The notes beneath the pieces are model-generated. The model did no database searches. It was given only the letters and a program-made list of their open reading frames with translations, and had not been told where the DNA came from. The translations under genes were made by a program, and so were the position numbers. A stretch of DNA of 64,000 nt from Morganella morganii. Lineage in GTDB: Bacteria > Pseudomonadota > Gammaproteobacteria > Enterobacterales > Enterobacteriaceae. Positions 18,034-29,441 of this stretch are shown here, piece by piece. The stretch covers positions 355,890-419,889 of the forward strand of contig NZ_NRQY01000002.1 of the NCBI RefSeq assembly GCF_003996855.1. Reading direction: 5' to 3'. The first letter of the stretch is position 1. Every line of letters begins with the position of its first letter.

Positions 18034-18750
18034 TTATAACAGTCCGGTTAAAGAATCCAACTGTGTAATTTCAACATGCGGCAGCAGGCGGGTTTCCGGG
18101 TCGTGATAAACATCACGGCCGTCAAGGTTTATCCAGCAGGCCTGCATGCCGCTGCACAGGGCACCTTCCACATCAGTATTCAGGTTATCACCGACATGCA
18201 GGATGTTTTCTGCCGGGAGAGCCAGCCGCTGCGCCGCCGTGCGGTACATATCGCAGAACGGCTTTGCGCGCCCGTCGGGACCGGCTTTGAGAATAAAGGC
18301 AAAATAATCCGCCAGCCCGCACTTTTCCGGCTCCATATTACCGTTGGTGATCGCCACCAGCGGAATTTTTGCCGCCAGGGCAGCCAGCGTGTCATGCGTG
18401 GACTGCGGCACATCAATACGACTGCGCCACTGTGCGAAATGTGTCATTACCGCATCCGCCCCGGCCTGTGCACGGGCGGCGGTATAGCCGTAATGCAGGA
18501 AAAAGGTGCGCCAGGATAGCAGACGCCAGCGGCTGACATCATGGAAAATCTCCGGCTGCTGACGGCGGATCCGGTCACGGAATACATTAATATAGTCAGC
18601 CGGTAATTCACGGAAACGCGGATCATACTGACGGATAAACGCAATGACCTCCTCCTCGGTTTTATCCATCACCGGACGATTATCATACAGCGTGTCGTCA
18701 AGATCGAACGTCATGGCGCGGACAGGTGAAAGAGGGCGGTAGAAACGCAT
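18034..18750 (-). CDS. yigB: HAD-type FMN phosphatase YigB
   Basis: A 238-residue HAD hydrolase that in E. coli dephosphorylates FMN to riboflavin. Motif I is TFDLDDTLYDN near residue 14, motif II ITNGNMEPE near 133, and motif IV HVGDNLNTDVEGA near 190. It overlaps the stop of xerC by one base and is the last gene of the lptM-dapF-yigA-xerC-yigB run. Confidence 0.95.
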   Translation of the reverse strand: MRFYRPLSPVRAMTFDLDDTLYDNRPVMDKTEEEVIAFIRQYDPRFRELPADYINVFRDRIRRQQPEIFHDVSRWRLLSWRTFFLHYGYTAARAQAGADAVMTHFAQWRSRIDVPQSTHDTLAALAAKIPLVAITNGNMEPEKCGLADYFAFILKAGPDGRAKPFCDMYRTAAQRLALPAENILHVGDNLNTDVEGALCSGMQACWINLDGRDVYHDPETRLLPHVEITQLDSLTGLL

Positions 18751-19667
18751 TACGATTTTCCTCGTTTGGCCCGCGGATGCGCAACATCATACACATTGGC
18801 AAGATGCTGAAAATCCAGATGGGTATAGATTTGCGTGGTCGACAGATTAGCATGCCCCAGCAGTTCCTGCACGGCGCGCAGGTCGCCGCTGGATTCCAGA
18901 ATGTGTGTCGCAAAAGAGTGGCGCAGCTTATGCGGGTTCAGATGGCCATTCAGCCCCTGGTGCAGACCCCAGTATTCAAACCGTTTCTGCACATTACGCG
19001 CCGAGATCCGCTTACCGCTTTTGGTGGAGATAAACACCGCCCGGTCTTCCGGGTCATACAGTTCACGCAGCGGCAGCCAGCGTTCCAGACAGGCAACCGC
19101 CGTTTTGCCGAGCGGCACTTTGCGCTCTTTGCTGCCCTTCCCCAGCACCCGGACTTCACCGGTAGCCAGGTCAAAATCCCCGGTATTCAGCCCGACCAGC
19201 TCCGATAAACGCAGTCCCGCGCCATACATTACTTCCAGCATGGTGCGGTCACGTACTGTCAGCGGATCATTACTTTTGATATCCATCAGCCGGGTAATAT
19301 CATCCACATCCATGTTTTTCGGCAGGTGCCGCCCCTGTTTCGGGGCACTGACGGCTTTGGCCGGATTAGCGGGAATCAGCCCGTTACTGACCTGCCAGTC
19401 GAGAAATGAGCGCAGTGCGGAAAGACGCAGCGCCAGGCTTGCGGGCTGCAAACCGTTACGGCGGCTCTTCGCCGCCAGCATACGCACCATTGCCGGTTCC
19501 AGTTGTGCCCAGCTGCGGATTTTACTGCTGACCATCATCTCCGCCAGCGCGGTAAGCTGACGGCGGTAGTTAGTGATAGTGACCGGACTTAACCGGCGCT
19601 CGACCCGCAAATATTGCAGAAACTGTTCCGCCGTAACCAGCAGGCCATTTGCCGCGCTGTCCGTCAT
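18750..19667 (-). CDS. xerC: Site-specific tyrosine recombinase XerC
   Basis: XerC with XerD resolves chromosome dimers at dif. The 305-residue protein has an N-terminal SAM-like core-binding domain (about 10-100) and a C-terminal catalytic domain. Catalytic residues visible are the Arg in GAGLRLSEL, the Lys in GKGSKERKV, His and Arg in [10 protein letters not shown], His in [11 protein letters not shown], and the nucleophile Tyr in QIYTH. It overlaps yigA by four bases (ATGA) and yigB by one, so translation is likely coupled. Confidence 0.97.
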   Translation of the reverse strand: MTDSAANGLLVTAEQFLQYLRVERRLSPVTITNYRRQLTALAEMMVSSKIRSWAQLEPAMVRMLAAKSRRNGLQPASLALRLSALRSFLDWQVSNGLIPANPAKAVSAPKQGRHLPKNMDVDDITRLMDIKSNDPLTVRDRTMLEVMYGAGLRLSELVGLNTGDFDLATGEVRVLGKGSKERKVPLGKTAVACLERWLPLRELYDPEDRAVFISTKSGKRISARNVQKRFEYWGLHQGLNGHLNPHKLRHSFATHILESSGDLRAVQELLGHANLSTTQIYTHLDFQHLANVYDVAHPRAKRGKS

Positions 19668-20374
19668 GCCAGTTCCACCCAGCGTTGCAGCAGCTGCGGC
19701 AGGAAATACGCGACCTGATCCAGCATCGCGGTACCCATATCTTTCTGATAATGATGCTTATCACGGCTGACAAAAATCACCACGCCGAGATCATGCTGCC
19801 CGCCCAGCATCGACACCGACGCTGAGCCGACAAATGCACTGTCCGGCAGTAATAACTGTATTTCCGGTGCGGTCAGCTGCCCGAGATAGTGATTGCGATC
19901 CCCGAAACGGGAGAGACGGACAGTTTCAAAGTGTGCACGGGATAAGGCCAGATCCTGATGACGGAACGGCGCACCCAGCCGCCAGCTGTCGGTAAACAGA
20001 CGAATTTTGGCATGGCTGAGCTTCAGCCCTTTTGCCCACTGATTAAGGCGTTCGGAAAAGTCGTCCAGAGAGGTGGCAGCAGACAGTGACGCCAGCAATT
20101 TCAGCAGACGCGAGAACAGATATTCGTTTTCGTGGGCCTGTATCATCAGCTGCATCAGATCATCCGTCAGAGTACCAATCCGCTCACGCTGGCGCCCGAG
20201 CTGCCACTCAACCAGGGATACCGCACCTTTTACCGGATGCGGGATGGTCATATCGGTGATCTGCGCGGCATTGCGGATGAAAAAATCCGGATGCGCTTTC
20301 AGATACGCCAGCACCGCCGCTTCATCCGGCTCTCCGGAGGGGGCGAATACGGCCGTATCCTGTTGACTGTCCAT
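19664..20374 (-). CDS. yigA: DUF484 family protein YigA
   Basis: A 236-residue DUF484 protein of unknown function, conserved between dapF and xerC in Enterobacterales. The N-terminus ([19 protein letters not shown]) is the hallmark of the family, followed by [22 protein letters not shown]; the remainder (about 80-230) resembles a GAF-like fold, with [20 protein letters not shown]. It overlaps xerC by four bases and lies 24 bases after dapF. No catalytic motif is evident. Confidence 0.9.
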   Translation of the reverse strand: MDSQQDTAVFAPSGEPDEAAVLAYLKAHPDFFIRNAAQITDMTIPHPVKGAVSLVEWQLGRQRERIGTLTDDLMQLMIQAHENEYLFSRLLKLLASLSAATSLDDFSERLNQWAKGLKLSHAKIRLFTDSWRLGAPFRHQDLALSRAHFETVRLSRFGDRNHYLGQLTAPEIQLLLPDSAFVGSASVSMLGGQHDLGVVIFVSRDKHHYQKDMGTAMLDQVAYFLPQLLQRWVELA

Positions 20375-20398
20375 TACTATTTATCCTCTTTATGATGA

Positions 20399-21223
20399 TT
20401 AAAGATGGATAACACCATCATATACATGCGTGGCCGGGCCGGTCATAAACAGTGATTTTCCTTCACCTTCCCAGCTGATAAACAGAGTGCCGCCGGGTAA
20501 ATCCACCTGCACATTTTCTGCCAGCAGACCCTGACGTATCCCGACAGAAACCGCGGCACAGGCACCGCTGCCGCAGGCCTGCGTTTCACCGACGCCGCGC
20601 TCATACACCCGCAGACGGATATGGTCACGCGACAAAATCTGCATAAAGCCGATATTTGCCCGCTCCGGGAAACGCTCATGGCTTTCCAGAACAGGGCCGA
20701 TAACCTCAACTTCCGCTGTTTCTGTGCTTTCCACCTGGATAACACAGTGCGGATTGCCCATCGACACCACACCACACAGGACAGTGCGTTCTGCGGCGCG
20801 GATAATATAGGTTTTCTCTTCTTTTACCGCGCGGAACGGTACCAGCGCCGGTTCAAACTCCGGCACCCCCATGTTCACACGGACATTATCATCATCCGCA
20901 ATACTGAGCACCATGCGCCCGGATTGTGTGCTGACGCGGATATCCCGCTTGTTGGTCAGCCCCTTGAGGCGGACAAAGCGGGCAAAACAGCGCGCACCGT
21001 TGCCGCACTGCGCCACTTCACTGCCGTCCGCGTTAAAGATGCGGTAGTGAAAATCCAGTTCCGGGTCATAAGGGGCTTCCACCACCAGCAGTTGATCAAA
21101 GCCGACGCCGGTGTGCCGGTCTGCCAGACGGCAGATGAGCTCCGGTGAAAAATAGATATTCTGGGTGACGGCGTCCACCACCATAAAATCATTACCCAGG
21201 CCGTGCATTTTGGTGAACTGCAT
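20399..21223 (-). CDS. dapF: Diaminopimelate epimerase
   Basis: DapF interconverts LL- and meso-diaminopimelate for lysine and peptidoglycan synthesis. It is PLP-independent and uses two cysteines. The 274-residue protein has Cys73 in [10 protein letters not shown] and Cys217 in QACGSGACA, the known catalytic pair at the same numbers as in E. coli. The start [17 protein letters not shown] is the family N-terminus. It lies 44 bases after lptM and leads the dapF-yigA-xerC-yigB run. Confidence 0.98.
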   Translation of the reverse strand: MQFTKMHGLGNDFMVVDAVTQNIYFSPELICRLADRHTGVGFDQLLVVEAPYDPELDFHYRIFNADGSEVAQCGNGARCFARFVRLKGLTNKRDIRVSTQSGRMVLSIADDDNVRVNMGVPEFEPALVPFRAVKEEKTYIIRAAERTVLCGVVSMGNPHCVIQVESTETAEVEVIGPVLESHERFPERANIGFMQILSRDHIRLRVYERGVGETQACGSGACAAVSVGIRQGLLAENVQVDLPGGTLFISWEGEGKSLFMTGPATHVYDGVIHL

Positions 21224-21267
21224 GTTCAGATCCTGTTTACGCCTCAGTAACCGGGGTTATCCGGTGG

Positions 21268-21459
21268 TCATTTTTGCGTTTTGCCGTTCTCAGTGTTGTC
21301 TGTCTGTACGGCAGACTGCTCTGCCGCAGGCTTGTCCGCAGAGACATTTTTCGCGGCGGCAGGCTCTTCCGGCGGGAAATAAAGCGGGCCTTTCAGTCCG
21401 CAGCCGGACAGGGTCAGCAGCATCACGGCGGATACTGCACAGATCATTTTTTTCTTCAT
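21268..21459 (-). CDS. lptM: LPS-assembly lipoprotein LptM (YifL)
   Basis: A 63-residue lipoprotein. The signal peptide ends in the lipobox LSGC with Cys20 as the lipidated residue, followed by GLKGPLYFPP, the conserved segment of LptM, which stabilises the LptDE translocon in the outer membrane. The rest is a polar, low-complexity tail. It is located between cyaY (divergent) and dapF, as in E. coli. Confidence 0.93.
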   Translation of the reverse strand: MKKKMICAVSAVMLLTLSGCGLKGPLYFPPEEPAAAKNVSADKPAAEQSAVQTDNTENGKTQK

Positions 21460-21538
21460 TTACAGTCATGCCTGTTAATCATCGGTCAATACCCTCTATA
21501 ATCGCAGTTAGATGTCGAAAAGCAAATAGGAAATGACG

Positions 21539-21856
21539 ATGAACGATACAGAATTTCACCAGACGGCAGATGAACTGTTGCAGGATATTGAAGCAAAATT
21601 AGATGATTACGACGGAGATGCGGATATTGACTGCGAAACCAACGGCGGTGTGATGACACTGAGCTTTGAAAATGGCTCAAAAATTATCATCAACAAGCAG
21701 GAAGCGTTTCACCAGATCTGGCTGGCAGCGCGCAACGGCGGTTATCATTTTGATCTGAAATCCGGTAAATGGATTTGCGACCGCAGCGGCGGTGAGCTGT
21801 TTGCCATGCTGGGACAGGCTGTCAGTGAACAGAGCGGCGAACCGTTCAGCTTCTGA
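21539..21856 (+). CDS. cyaY: Frataxin-like iron-sulfur assembly protein CyaY
   Basis: CyaY binds iron and modulates IscS in iron-sulfur cluster assembly. The 105-residue protein begins [14 protein letters not shown], with the acidic first helix and strand ([16 protein letters not shown]) that hold iron, followed by [19 protein letters not shown] and GGYHFDL. The start is the ATG at 21539, eight bases after AGGAAA; the ATG at 21533 overlaps that ribosome site and is unlikely. It is convergent with cyaA. Confidence 0.96.
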   Translation: MNDTEFHQTADELLQDIEAKLDDYDGDADIDCETNGGVMTLSFENGSKIIINKQEAFHQIWLAARNGGYHFDLKSGKWICDRSGGELFAMLGQAVSEQSGEPFSF

Positions 21857-21867
21857 GTTGTCAGACT

Positions 21868-21890
21868 GACGGCACAAAATCTGTGCCGTC
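21868..21890. terminator. Hairpin between convergent cyaY and cyaA
   Basis: A perfect 9-bp stem (21868-21876 with 21882-21890) with loop AAATC in the 39-base gap between the stop codons. It has no T-run on either strand, so its role as a bidirectional terminator is a guess. Confidence 0.45.
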
Positions 21891-21895
21891 GCATA

Positions 21896-24487
21896 TCAGC
21901 CGCGCTGCCCGGCGGCCTGATACTGTAACGGCCGGACATCCGTATGGAACACAGCATCACGCGCCTCTTCTGTCACAGACTGAGAGAACATTGTGCTGTG
22001 GAAGGGAGTGACCTGTGTTTTACCATCTGTTTTCAGAATCTGATAGAACTGCGGCAGATTGAAATTGATAAAGCTGGAGCCGTACGTAAAACGGTCATGG
22101 GAAGAGGAGTAGAACCGGCTGACATCCCGGATCAGGTCTTCTTTACTGCCTTCACATCCCGAATAAATTTCCACCCGGTTTGATTCATCCAGCACATAAA
22201 TATTGAAGCCGTTATCATCACGGTTTTCAAAGAAGAACTGAATAATCCCCTCACTGGCATAGCCGTCCACAACATCCGGCAGATGACCGGTTTCCGTGCT
22301 GATTTTCACCGGAAATCCGCGCAGTTTGTTGTTGGAGATAGCGCCGTAGAATTCAACGGCATTTTCCAGTTTCTGCACAGAAACGTTGAGGCGTTCAAAG
22401 AACAGCCCCCAGGTCTGACCGGCCAGGCGCAGCGCCTTAAAGCGGCCCGGGTCCTGGCGGTTGGTGGTCAGCCGCAGTTCAATGCACTCAGAAACCAGCT
22501 GGCGGATACGGGTACTGATCAGTCCGCGCAGATGGCGGCTGTAACAGAAGACTTCCACACCGGACGGCGGTGCGGCATCCTGGTGCATCTTGCCGAGAAT
22601 CGTTTTCAGGGCTTCCAGCACAGACTGTTCGCCGCTGAAATGCAGTGTGCGCACTTCATTCCAGGAGTTGCGGTACAGCAGATCAATGCTGCCGACCAGG
22701 CATTTCTGCTCCTGCCCGAAGCTGAAGACATCCAGCTTGCTCATATCAAAATGCACAACCTGCTCGGCGAACCCGGCAGTCGGGTCCTGCTCCAGATTGA
22801 CAATAATCGCCAGATGGCGGATTTCACACGGGCTGTACAGCGCACGCGGTGTCGGGGCAGGCAGACGGATAGGGAAATTCTGTGACACATCATGCACCAG
22901 CTCGTGCAGTTTCTGCTCATCGCAGTTTGACTCACCGTTATGAATATAGACGCGGGTTCTGTCTGTCAGCAGGCCGTTGAAGTAGGTCCAGGAGACCAGC
23001 TTGTTCAGATAGCGGTTATATTCCAGCGGCTGATGGCCGGTGATGGTATGGATTGTCGGTGCCTGATTATACAGATACCAGCCGCTGCGATTGGCGCGGC
23101 CCGGCGGAACATAGATAAAGGTCAGATTCTCTTCTGACAGATCCGGCGAAATCTGCGGATTCACCAGGGTGACTTTCCCCGGCAGCGCCTCGAAAGCGGC
23201 ATACAGTTTTCGTGTCAGCACGCCGATATCCTGCGGGCTGGCGCTGACACTCAGATTATTGCGGCGTGCAAAGCGGATAAGATTACGGTAGCTCTGCATC
23301 ATGGTGTCGAGCAGCTCATTATGTGCATCCCGCACCTGCTCAATTTTCCACGAATTCCGGCGATCCAGCACAGACAGCCGCTCCGGAGACCAGCCCCAGC
23401 CTTTCACCATCTCTGACAGCACCTGACAACGCCAGCCGCAGCAGCCGCAGGACGCGCGTTCACTGACATCCGCAGGCGGCTTTTCACACACTTTCAGGTA
23501 GAAGCAGCGGCGGATCAGATCAAGACGGGTTTCGTCATTGATGGCTTTCAGATAACGGGTAACGCGGTCGAGCATCATGGCGTAAGAATCAAGCCCGTGA
23601 TGGACAATCTCACCGGCATGCAGATGCTTTTTAAACTCGGTTGCCAGAAGCTGTCCGTTCGGGTAATCCCACGAATACGCTTCCAGCAGTAAACTTTTTA
23701 TCACGGCTTTATAAGGGGAATCCACACTCTTATAGAGCTGCCACAGGCTGGCGCCAAAGTACTCTTCCGCAGACAGCTCGCCCAGCCCGCCCAGATCCAG
23801 CCACTCGTTCGGGGTTAATACACCCTGCGCATAAAGGGAGAGAACATATTCATCATAGTGATGCTCTTTCTCTGCCGGCACCATGGTCCACAGCAGGCGC
23901 TTACCGGCCATCCGCACGGCGGTCCGGTAAAATTCATCAAGCAGTAAAATATGCTGGGTCGAGCCGCAGTCCTCACCATTGAGGCTGCCGCTGGCATTAT
24001 GGCGGAACCGGTTTTCATCGATCAGGAAGAAAGTGACATCAATACCTTTTGCCGCTGCCCACTCTTCAATCAGTGTGCATTTGCGGCGCAGATTCTGTTT
24101 TTCATCGTGGTCAAGCCAGGACTGATGACAAACCCAGATATCGAGATCAGAAGAGTGGCTTTGCCCGACAGACGAGGTGCTGCCCATAGAATAGATACCG
24201 GTAATCGGCAGTTCGCCGCCGGCATTGCACGGCAGACACTCTCCGTGCCGGCGGGAAAATGCTGCCAGCCAGTGTGACTGGTAATCATCGGACGCCCAGA
24301 AACAGACACCGTGCGGCACATTACCCGGCACATAGCCCAGCATATCCGGATGGTGATGGTGCAACAGTACCGGCAACAGACTGTACACGTCTTTAAACGC
24401 ACGACTCATCCCGATGGTCGCGCGCTCTGATCTGAGCTGATTTATTGCATCCAAACGCTGCTTGAGTGTTTCAATATAAAGATACAA
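21896..24487 (-). CDS. cyaA: Class I adenylate cyclase
   Basis: CyaA makes cAMP from ATP and is activated through phosphorylated EIIA-Glc. The 863-residue protein has the N-terminal catalytic domain (about 1-540) with the nucleotidyltransferase signature TMGSTSS-like [18 protein letters not shown] near 100-120 and [21 protein letters not shown] near 170. A regulatory half follows that includes [10 protein letters not shown]. The start codon is TTG at 24487 (reads [19 protein letters not shown]), as in E. coli cyaA, with no strong ribosome site. A CRP site lies about 130 bases upstream. The divergent neighbour is hemC. Confidence 0.97.
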   Translation of the reverse strand: MYLYIETLKQRLDAINQLRSERATIGMSRAFKDVYSLLPVLLHHHHPDMLGYVPGNVPHGVCFWASDDYQSHWLAAFSRRHGECLPCNAGGELPITGIYSMGSTSSVGQSHSSDLDIWVCHQSWLDHDEKQNLRRKCTLIEEWAAAKGIDVTFFLIDENRFRHNASGSLNGEDCGSTQHILLLDEFYRTAVRMAGKRLLWTMVPAEKEHHYDEYVLSLYAQGVLTPNEWLDLGGLGELSAEEYFGASLWQLYKSVDSPYKAVIKSLLLEAYSWDYPNGQLLATEFKKHLHAGEIVHHGLDSYAMMLDRVTRYLKAINDETRLDLIRRCFYLKVCEKPPADVSERASCGCCGWRCQVLSEMVKGWGWSPERLSVLDRRNSWKIEQVRDAHNELLDTMMQSYRNLIRFARRNNLSVSASPQDIGVLTRKLYAAFEALPGKVTLVNPQISPDLSEENLTFIYVPPGRANRSGWYLYNQAPTIHTITGHQPLEYNRYLNKLVSWTYFNGLLTDRTRVYIHNGESNCDEQKLHELVHDVSQNFPIRLPAPTPRALYSPCEIRHLAIIVNLEQDPTAGFAEQVVHFDMSKLDVFSFGQEQKCLVGSIDLLYRNSWNEVRTLHFSGEQSVLEALKTILGKMHQDAAPPSGVEVFCYSRHLRGLISTRIRQLVSECIELRLTTNRQDPGRFKALRLAGQTWGLFFERLNVSVQKLENAVEFYGAISNNKLRGFPVKISTETGHLPDVVDGYASEGIIQFFFENRDDNGFNIYVLDESNRVEIYSGCEGSKEDLIRDVSRFYSSSHDRFTYGSSFINFNLPQFYQILKTDGKTQVTPFHSTMFSQSVTEEARDAVFHTDVRPLQYQAAGQRG

Positions 24488-25160
24488 AGGATTCGCCTGA
24501 TTTTATTTCATGTAACTGGAAACGACCTGATGCCCGGCTTTATACGTATATGAATACAGACTGATAAGGTAATGCTGAAAAATGATAAGAATCGGAGCCA
24601 AAGTTAAATTGCCGGAAACGTGATCAATCTAACACCTTCGGGGCAAAGGGTAAAGCTCCGCACTAAAAAAGGCACGATTACCAAAAGTTGCCACTAGCAA
24701 CATAACTAATTGTAAAATATATATTTTCGTTGAAAATCACCGGGATACACACAAAAAACCTAAGGAAATATTCGGTAAATCCGGTGTGTTTCTGCTTTTG
24801 CGCATTTTTTGAACAAAAAAGTAATACTGCTTACTCACACAAGGCGTTTTTATTTATTTTAATAATGCTATGAAATAGTTATTTAAATTGAATCGGTTTA
24901 ATTAATACTTTCCATAATTACAAAATATTTTTATTATTTAAAATATGTTTTAATTATTTACTGACCAACGTCAGTCTGCGGCCCGGCACTATTTATTCTC
25001 TGATCATCCTTTTTTGTTCTTAACTGCCGGGCAGGTCTCGTCACGTAACTGGAAAAATAATCAGCAAAATGATAAAACAAGGGCAGTTTTTCTTATTTCT
25101 CCGGCCATGTTTCATATAAAAAAACACCGGATAAAAAGACAAGGATCCCTGACAACTATC
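24488..25160. other. Intergenic region between cyaA and hemC
   Basis: This 673-base divergent control region contains the CRP site of cyaA (listed separately), a small dyad GTTGC-N5-GCAAC at 24687-24701, and a very AT-rich block (about 24835-24965). The AT-rich block probably carries promoters for hemC. No convincing reading frame is present; the hemC frame is open to 25014, but that part shows no family similarity. Confidence 0.6.
24616..24637 (-). promoter_or_regulatory. CRP site of cyaA
   Basis: On the minus strand the core TGTTAGATTGATCACG (24619-24634) closely resembles the CRP site that represses the E. coli cyaA P2 promoter. It suggests cAMP-CRP feedback on adenylate cyclase synthesis here too. 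Confidence 0.72.
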
Positions 25161-26102
25161 ATGACCACTCAATCTCTGCGTATTGCCACCCGCCAAAGCC
25201 CGCTTGCTCTGTGGCAGGCTGAATTTGTCAAACATGAGCTGGAACAGCGTCATCCCGGGCTGCACGTCGAACTCGTCCCGATGGTCACCAAAGGTGACAT
25301 TATTCTCGATACACCGCTGGCGAAAGTCGGCGGCAAAGGGCTGTTCGTCAAAGAACTGGAACTGGCATTACTGGAGAACCGGGCGGATATCGCCGTTCAC
25401 TCCATGAAAGATGTCCCGGTCGATTTCCCGGACGGGCTGGGGTTAGTCACTATCTGCGAGCGGGAAGACCCCCGCGATGCCTTTGTTTCCAACCATTATG
25501 ACAGTGTGGATGCCCTGCCGCCCGGCAGTATCGTCGGCACCTCCAGCCTCCGCCGTCAGTGCCAGCTGCGCGAACGCCGTCCTGATCTGGTGATCCGTGA
25601 TCTGCGCGGCAACGTCGGCACCCGGCTGGGTAAACTGGATAACGGCGACTATGACGCGATTATCCTGGCCGTTGCCGGTCTGAAGCGCCTGAAACTGGAT
25701 GAACGCATCCGCTGTGCACTGCCGCCGGAAGAGTCCCTTCCTGCCGTCGGTCAGGGTGCGGTCGGGATTGAGTGCCGCCTGGATGATGAACGCACCCGTT
25801 CTTTACTCAGCTCCCTCAATCACGCGCAGACCGATACCTGTGTCCGCGCTGAACGCGCCATGAATACCCGGCTGGAAGGAGGATGTCAGGTGCCTATCGG
25901 CAGTTATGCTATCTGGCAGGGAGATAAAATCTGGCTTCGGGCGCTGGTCGGCGCACCGGACGGCAGTGAGATTGTCCGCGGTGAACGCCTGTGCGACCCG
26001 CAGGATGCCGCCGCCGCAGGGGTTTCTCTTGCAGAAGAGCTGCTGGATAACGGCGCACGGGCTATCCTGACGGATGTTTATCAGGGGCATATACCTGCAT
26101 GA
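25161..26102 (+). CDS. hemC: Porphobilinogen deaminase (hydroxymethylbilane synthase)
   Basis: HemC condenses four porphobilinogens into hydroxymethylbilane. The 313-residue protein has the N-terminal [14 protein letters not shown], catalytic Asp in [17 protein letters not shown], substrate-binding Arg residues in [11 protein letters not shown] and RGNVGTRL, and Cys242 in [13 protein letters not shown], which carries the dipyrromethane cofactor. The start is the ATG at 25161; the open frame starts earlier without similarity. It overlaps hemD by four bases (ATGA) and leads the hemCDXY operon. Confidence 0.98.
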   Translation: MTTQSLRIATRQSPLALWQAEFVKHELEQRHPGLHVELVPMVTKGDIILDTPLAKVGGKGLFVKELELALLENRADIAVHSMKDVPVDFPDGLGLVTICEREDPRDAFVSNHYDSVDALPPGSIVGTSSLRRQCQLRERRPDLVIRDLRGNVGTRLGKLDNGDYDAIILAVAGLKRLKLDERIRCALPPEESLPAVGQGAVGIECRLDDERTRSLLSSLNHAQTDTCVRAERAMNTRLEGGCQVPIGSYAIWQGDKIWLRALVGAPDGSEIVRGERLCDPQDAAAAGVSLAEELLDNGARAILTDVYQGHIPA

Positions 26103-26836
26103 CCATTCTGGTCACCCGTCCCTCTCCGGCCGGTGAAGCCCTGGTCAGTGCACTGCGCTCACGCGGGCAGAATGCCCTCTCTGCCCCGCTTATCCGTATT
26201 TTCCCGGGACATGACCTGCCGCTGCTGGTTGCCCGGATAGCGGCACTCTCCCCCGGAGATGCCCTTTTTCTGCTGTCAAAGAATGCGGTTTATCACGCAA
26301 ATGAACAGCTTATTCAACAGAATTACCTGTGGTCTGATAAGCTTTGCTATTATGGGATAGGTCAGTCAACCGCCGGCTTTTTTAAGCAACTGACCGGATT
26401 ACCCGCCGCCTTTATGCCCGGCGGGGAGACCAGCGAGCATCTGCTGACCCTGCCGGACTTACAGGATATGACCGGGCGCCGTGTACTTCTGCTGCGCGGT
26501 AACGGCGGCAGAGAGCATCTGGCACAAACACTGTGCGAACGGGGGGCGGTTGTGGATTATTGTGAATGCTACCGCCGCGGACCCGTGAATTACGACGGCG
26601 GGAAATGCGCTCTGTTGTGGCAGCAGCAACAGGTACAGACACTGGTGGTAACCAGCGGTGAAATGCTGCATCTGCTGCGGCAGCTGATTCCGGCCGCACA
26701 CCTCGGCTGGCTGCTGCAATGCCGGATTATTGTTGTCAGTGACAGACTGGCAGCGATCGCACAATCACTGGGCTGGCTCAATATTGATATCGCCGCCGAT
26801 GCAGATAATGAAGCCTTACTTCAGGCTCTTCAATGA
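26099..26836 (+). CDS. hemD: Uroporphyrinogen-III synthase
   Basis: HemD cyclises hydroxymethylbilane, inverting ring D, to give uroporphyrinogen III for heme, siroheme and cobalamin. The 245-residue protein shows the weakly conserved family pattern: [35 protein letters not shown] at the start, [44 protein letters not shown] and [11 protein letters not shown]. Assignment is helped by its place between hemC and hemX with a four-base overlap at the hemC end. Confidence 0.95.
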   Translation: MTILVTRPSPAGEALVSALRSRGQNALSAPLIRIFPGHDLPLLVARIAALSPGDALFLLSKNAVYHANEQLIQQNYLWSDKLCYYGIGQSTAGFFKQLTGLPAAFMPGGETSEHLLTLPDLQDMTGRRVLLLRGNGGREHLAQTLCERGAVVDYCECYRRGPVNYDGGKCALLWQQQQVQTLVVTSGEMLHLLRQLIPAAHLGWLLQCRIIVVSDRLAAIAQSLGWLNIDIAADADNEALLQALQ

Positions 26837-26856
26837 ACAGACATGGGACGCCACGA

Positions 26857-28200
26857 ATGACGGAACACGAAAAAAAACCCGGATCGGCCGATGTACCTGA
26901 AACACAGGATGCCGTAACCAATACCGATCCGCAGGCAGAGAAAAAAGACACAGCTGCCGGGAAAAAAGCGACCGCAAAAAACGTCACTGACAAAGCGGCG
27001 TCTGATAAAAAACCGGCAGATACCGCACCAAAACCGGCCCCGGAAGCCCCGCAGCCACAAAAAACGGCGCCTGCCGCTGAGGAAAAACAAGCTTCCGGTT
27101 TTCTGCGCGGCGCGATCGCTCTGGCGGTTATTCTGCTGATCGGCGGCGGAGTCTGGTATGCCTCACAGGCCGGCACACAAACGCTGTCGAAAAACCTGGA
27201 AGCGGAAAATGCACAGCTGAAGTCTCAGATGGCACAATTGCAGCAGGAACAGCAGCAGACACAAAAACAGATGCAGGAATTTATCGCACAACAGTCGGCG
27301 CTCAGCACACAGCATCAGCAGCAGGAAGCGGCACTGAAACACGAGCTGGATTTACTGCGCAGCCGTGTTACCGCGCTGTCCAGTACCGATGTGAAAAGCT
27401 GGCTGCTGGCTCAGGCGGATTTTCTGGTCAAAATGGCAGAACGCAAACTGTGGAATGACCAGGATGTGGTCACTGCTATGGTACTGCTGAAAAATGCCGA
27501 TGCCAGCCTGGCCGAAATGAATGATCCGGGTCTGCTGGATGTGCGCACTGCACTGCGTAATGATATCACTGCGCTGTCCGCCGTCAGTCAGATCGATTTT
27601 GACGGCACGATCCTGCGCCTGAACCAGCTTGCCGGTCAGGTGGATAATCTGCGTCTGGATGACGGCAGCCGTGATGGTGCGCCGATGGACAGCAGCGACA
27701 GTGAAGGGCTGACCTCTTCCGTGTCAGACTGGCGTACTAACCTGACCAAAAGCTGGAAGGGGTTTATGAGTGATTTCATCACCATCCGCCGCCGTGACAA
27801 TACCTCCGCGCCGCTGCTGGCACCGAATCAGGATATTTATGTCCGTGAAAATATCCGCGCCCAGTTGCTGATCGCTGCTCAGGCGGTGCCGCGTCACCAG
27901 GAAGAGAGCTACAAACAGTCACTGGATGCGGTCTCCACCTGGGTACGGGCTTACTTCTCAGATAACGACCCGACTAACGCCGCCTTCCTGGCCGAAGTGG
28001 ACGCTCTGGCAGCACAGCCAATTTCAATGAGTGCGCCGGACAGCCTGACCAGCCAGCCGCTGCTGGATAAACTGGTACAGACCCGCATCCGCCGTCTGCT
28101 CAACGATGAAACCCCGCCGCCGGCACCGGCTGAGGCACCGCAGGAAACCCCTGCCGCTGCACCGGCACAGCCGGAAGCAGCACCACAACAGGAGGGATAA
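26857..28200 (+). CDS. hemX: HemX, putative uroporphyrinogen-III C-methyltransferase-related membrane protein
   Basis: A single-pass inner-membrane protein of unproven function in the hem operon; despite database names it has no methyltransferase motif. The 447-residue form starts MTEHEKKPG. It has a Lys/Ala/Pro-rich cytoplasmic tail to about residue 85, one transmembrane helix ([18 protein letters not shown]), a Gln-rich coiled coil (about 110-170), then the conserved domain with [27 protein letters not shown] and ITIRRRD, and a Pro/Ala-rich tail. The frame also offers an ATG at 26833 overlapping hemD; I chose 26857 by similarity to E. coli. Confidence 0.9.
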   Translation: MTEHEKKPGSADVPETQDAVTNTDPQAEKKDTAAGKKATAKNVTDKAASDKKPADTAPKPAPEAPQPQKTAPAAEEKQASGFLRGAIALAVILLIGGGVWYASQAGTQTLSKNLEAENAQLKSQMAQLQQEQQQTQKQMQEFIAQQSALSTQHQQQEAALKHELDLLRSRVTALSSTDVKSWLLAQADFLVKMAERKLWNDQDVVTAMVLLKNADASLAEMNDPGLLDVRTALRNDITALSAVSQIDFDGTILRLNQLAGQVDNLRLDDGSRDGAPMDSSDSEGLTSSVSDWRTNLTKSWKGFMSDFITIRRRDNTSAPLLAPNQDIYVRENIRAQLLIAAQAVPRHQEESYKQSLDAVSTWVRAYFSDNDPTNAAFLAEVDALAAQPISMSAPDSLTSQPLLDKLVQTRIRRLLNDETPPPAPAEAPQETPAAAPAQPEAAPQQEG

Positions 28201-28203
28201 CAG

Positions 28204-29412
28204 ATGTTTAAAGTCTTTATTCTGTTTCTTATCCTGATCGCCGGAATTATTATCGGCCCGCTGGTGGCCGGGCATCAGGGCTATGTTCTGATCCAAACCG
28301 ATAATTTTGATATTGAAACCAGTGTTACCGGCCTGGTGATCTGCTTTCTCGGATTACAGGCTGTTCTGATGCTGCTGGGCTGGTGCTGGCGCCGCCTGAA
28401 AAGCGGCAGTTCCCGTACTCTTGGCTGGTTTGGCGGTCATAAGCGCAACCGCGCCCGCGCGCTGACCAACGATGCACTGCTCAAACTGGCGGAAGGGGAT
28501 TTCCGGCAGGTGGAAAAATTACTGAGCCGCAGTGCAGATAATGCGGAACAGCCGCTGGTTAACTATCTGCTGGCAGCGGAAGCAGCACAGCAGCGCAGTG
28601 ATAATCTCCGCGCCAATCAGTATCTGGAGCGGGCTTCCGAGCTGGCCGGGCGTCATCAGTTACCGGTGGATATCACCCGTGCCCGTATTCTGCTGAGCCG
28701 CAATGAAATTCCGGCGGCGAGAACCGCTATCGACAATCTGCTGGAAGTCGCACCGCGTCATCCGGAAGTACTGCGTCTGGCGGAGCAGGTATATGCGCGC
28801 TCCGGTGCCTGGAAATCCCTGATTGCCATTCTGCCGCAGATGAAAAAATCCGGTGAATTTACGGATGAGCAAACGGAACAAACAGAAATCCGCGCCTGGC
28901 TCGGAATGATGCAGCAGGTTGCGGATCAGGACGGCAGTGATGCACTGCGTCACTGGTGGAAGAACCTCAGCCGTCATCTGCGCCACAATCCGGAGATGGC
29001 CGTGGCGGCCGCGCAGCACTTTATCGCCGGTGATGATATGGCAGATGCGGAAGCCGTTGTACTCGACGGGCTGAAGCGTCAGAAAGATCAGCGCCTGCTG
29101 ATGCTGCTGCCGCAGATCCGGACAGACAATCCGAAAGCTATCCGCAAGGTGCTGAACCAGATGCAGAAGGAAGATGCGGATCAGCCGCTGCTCAACAGTA
29201 CCCTCGGGCAGCTGGCCATGCAGGAAACGCGCTGGGAAGATGCGGAAAAATACTTTAAATCGGCTCTGAACGTCCGTCAGGATGCACATGATGCTGCCTG
29301 GCTGGCCGATGTGCTGGATAAGCAGAAAAAGTATGAAGAATCCGCAATGATCCGCCGTAATGCCCTGCTGAATACACTGACACTGCCGGATGAAAAGAAA
29401 TCCGGCGAATAA
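28204..29412 (+). CDS. hemY: HemY, TPR-containing inner-membrane protein
   Basis: A 402-residue protein anchored by two N-terminal transmembrane helices (about residues 2-22 and 40-62), followed by a helical cytoplasmic region with TPR-like repeats. Examples are RANQYLERASELAGRHQ, ILLSRNEIPAARTAIDNLLEVAPRHPEVL and LGQLAMQETRWEDAEKYFKSAL. It is the last gene of hemCDXY, three bases after hemX. E. coli HemY's role in late heme synthesis is not settled; it is not the protoporphyrinogen oxidase of the same name. A strong terminator follows. Confidence 0.93.
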   Translation: MFKVFILFLILIAGIIIGPLVAGHQGYVLIQTDNFDIETSVTGLVICFLGLQAVLMLLGWCWRRLKSGSSRTLGWFGGHKRNRARALTNDALLKLAEGDFRQVEKLLSRSADNAEQPLVNYLLAAEAAQQRSDNLRANQYLERASELAGRHQLPVDITRARILLSRNEIPAARTAIDNLLEVAPRHPEVLRLAEQVYARSGAWKSLIAILPQMKKSGEFTDEQTEQTEIRAWLGMMQQVADQDGSDALRHWWKNLSRHLRHNPEMAVAAAQHFIAGDDMADAEAVVLDGLKRQKDQRLLMLLPQIRTDNPKAIRKVLNQMQKEDADQPLLNSTLGQLAMQETRWEDAEKYFKSALNVRQDAHDAAWLADVLDKQKKYEESAMIRRNALLNTLTLPDEKKSGE

Positions 29413-29441
29413 GCACAAGCAGCTTATTTCTCATCACACAG

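Noticed and set aside
18835..19560. A 241-codon plus-strand frame opposite xerC
   Set aside because: Shadow frame of xerC, rich in Ser and Arg as usual for antisense of GC-rich codons, with no family resemblance.
24687..24701. Dyad GTTGC-N5-GCAAC between cyaA and hemC
   Set aside because: Five-base arms in an AT-rich region arise easily by chance; there is no context for an operator.
28024..29418. Long antisense frames to hemX and hemY (and many similar ones elsewhere)
   Set aside because: They mirror the codon pattern of the sense gene, lack ribosome sites and resemble no family.
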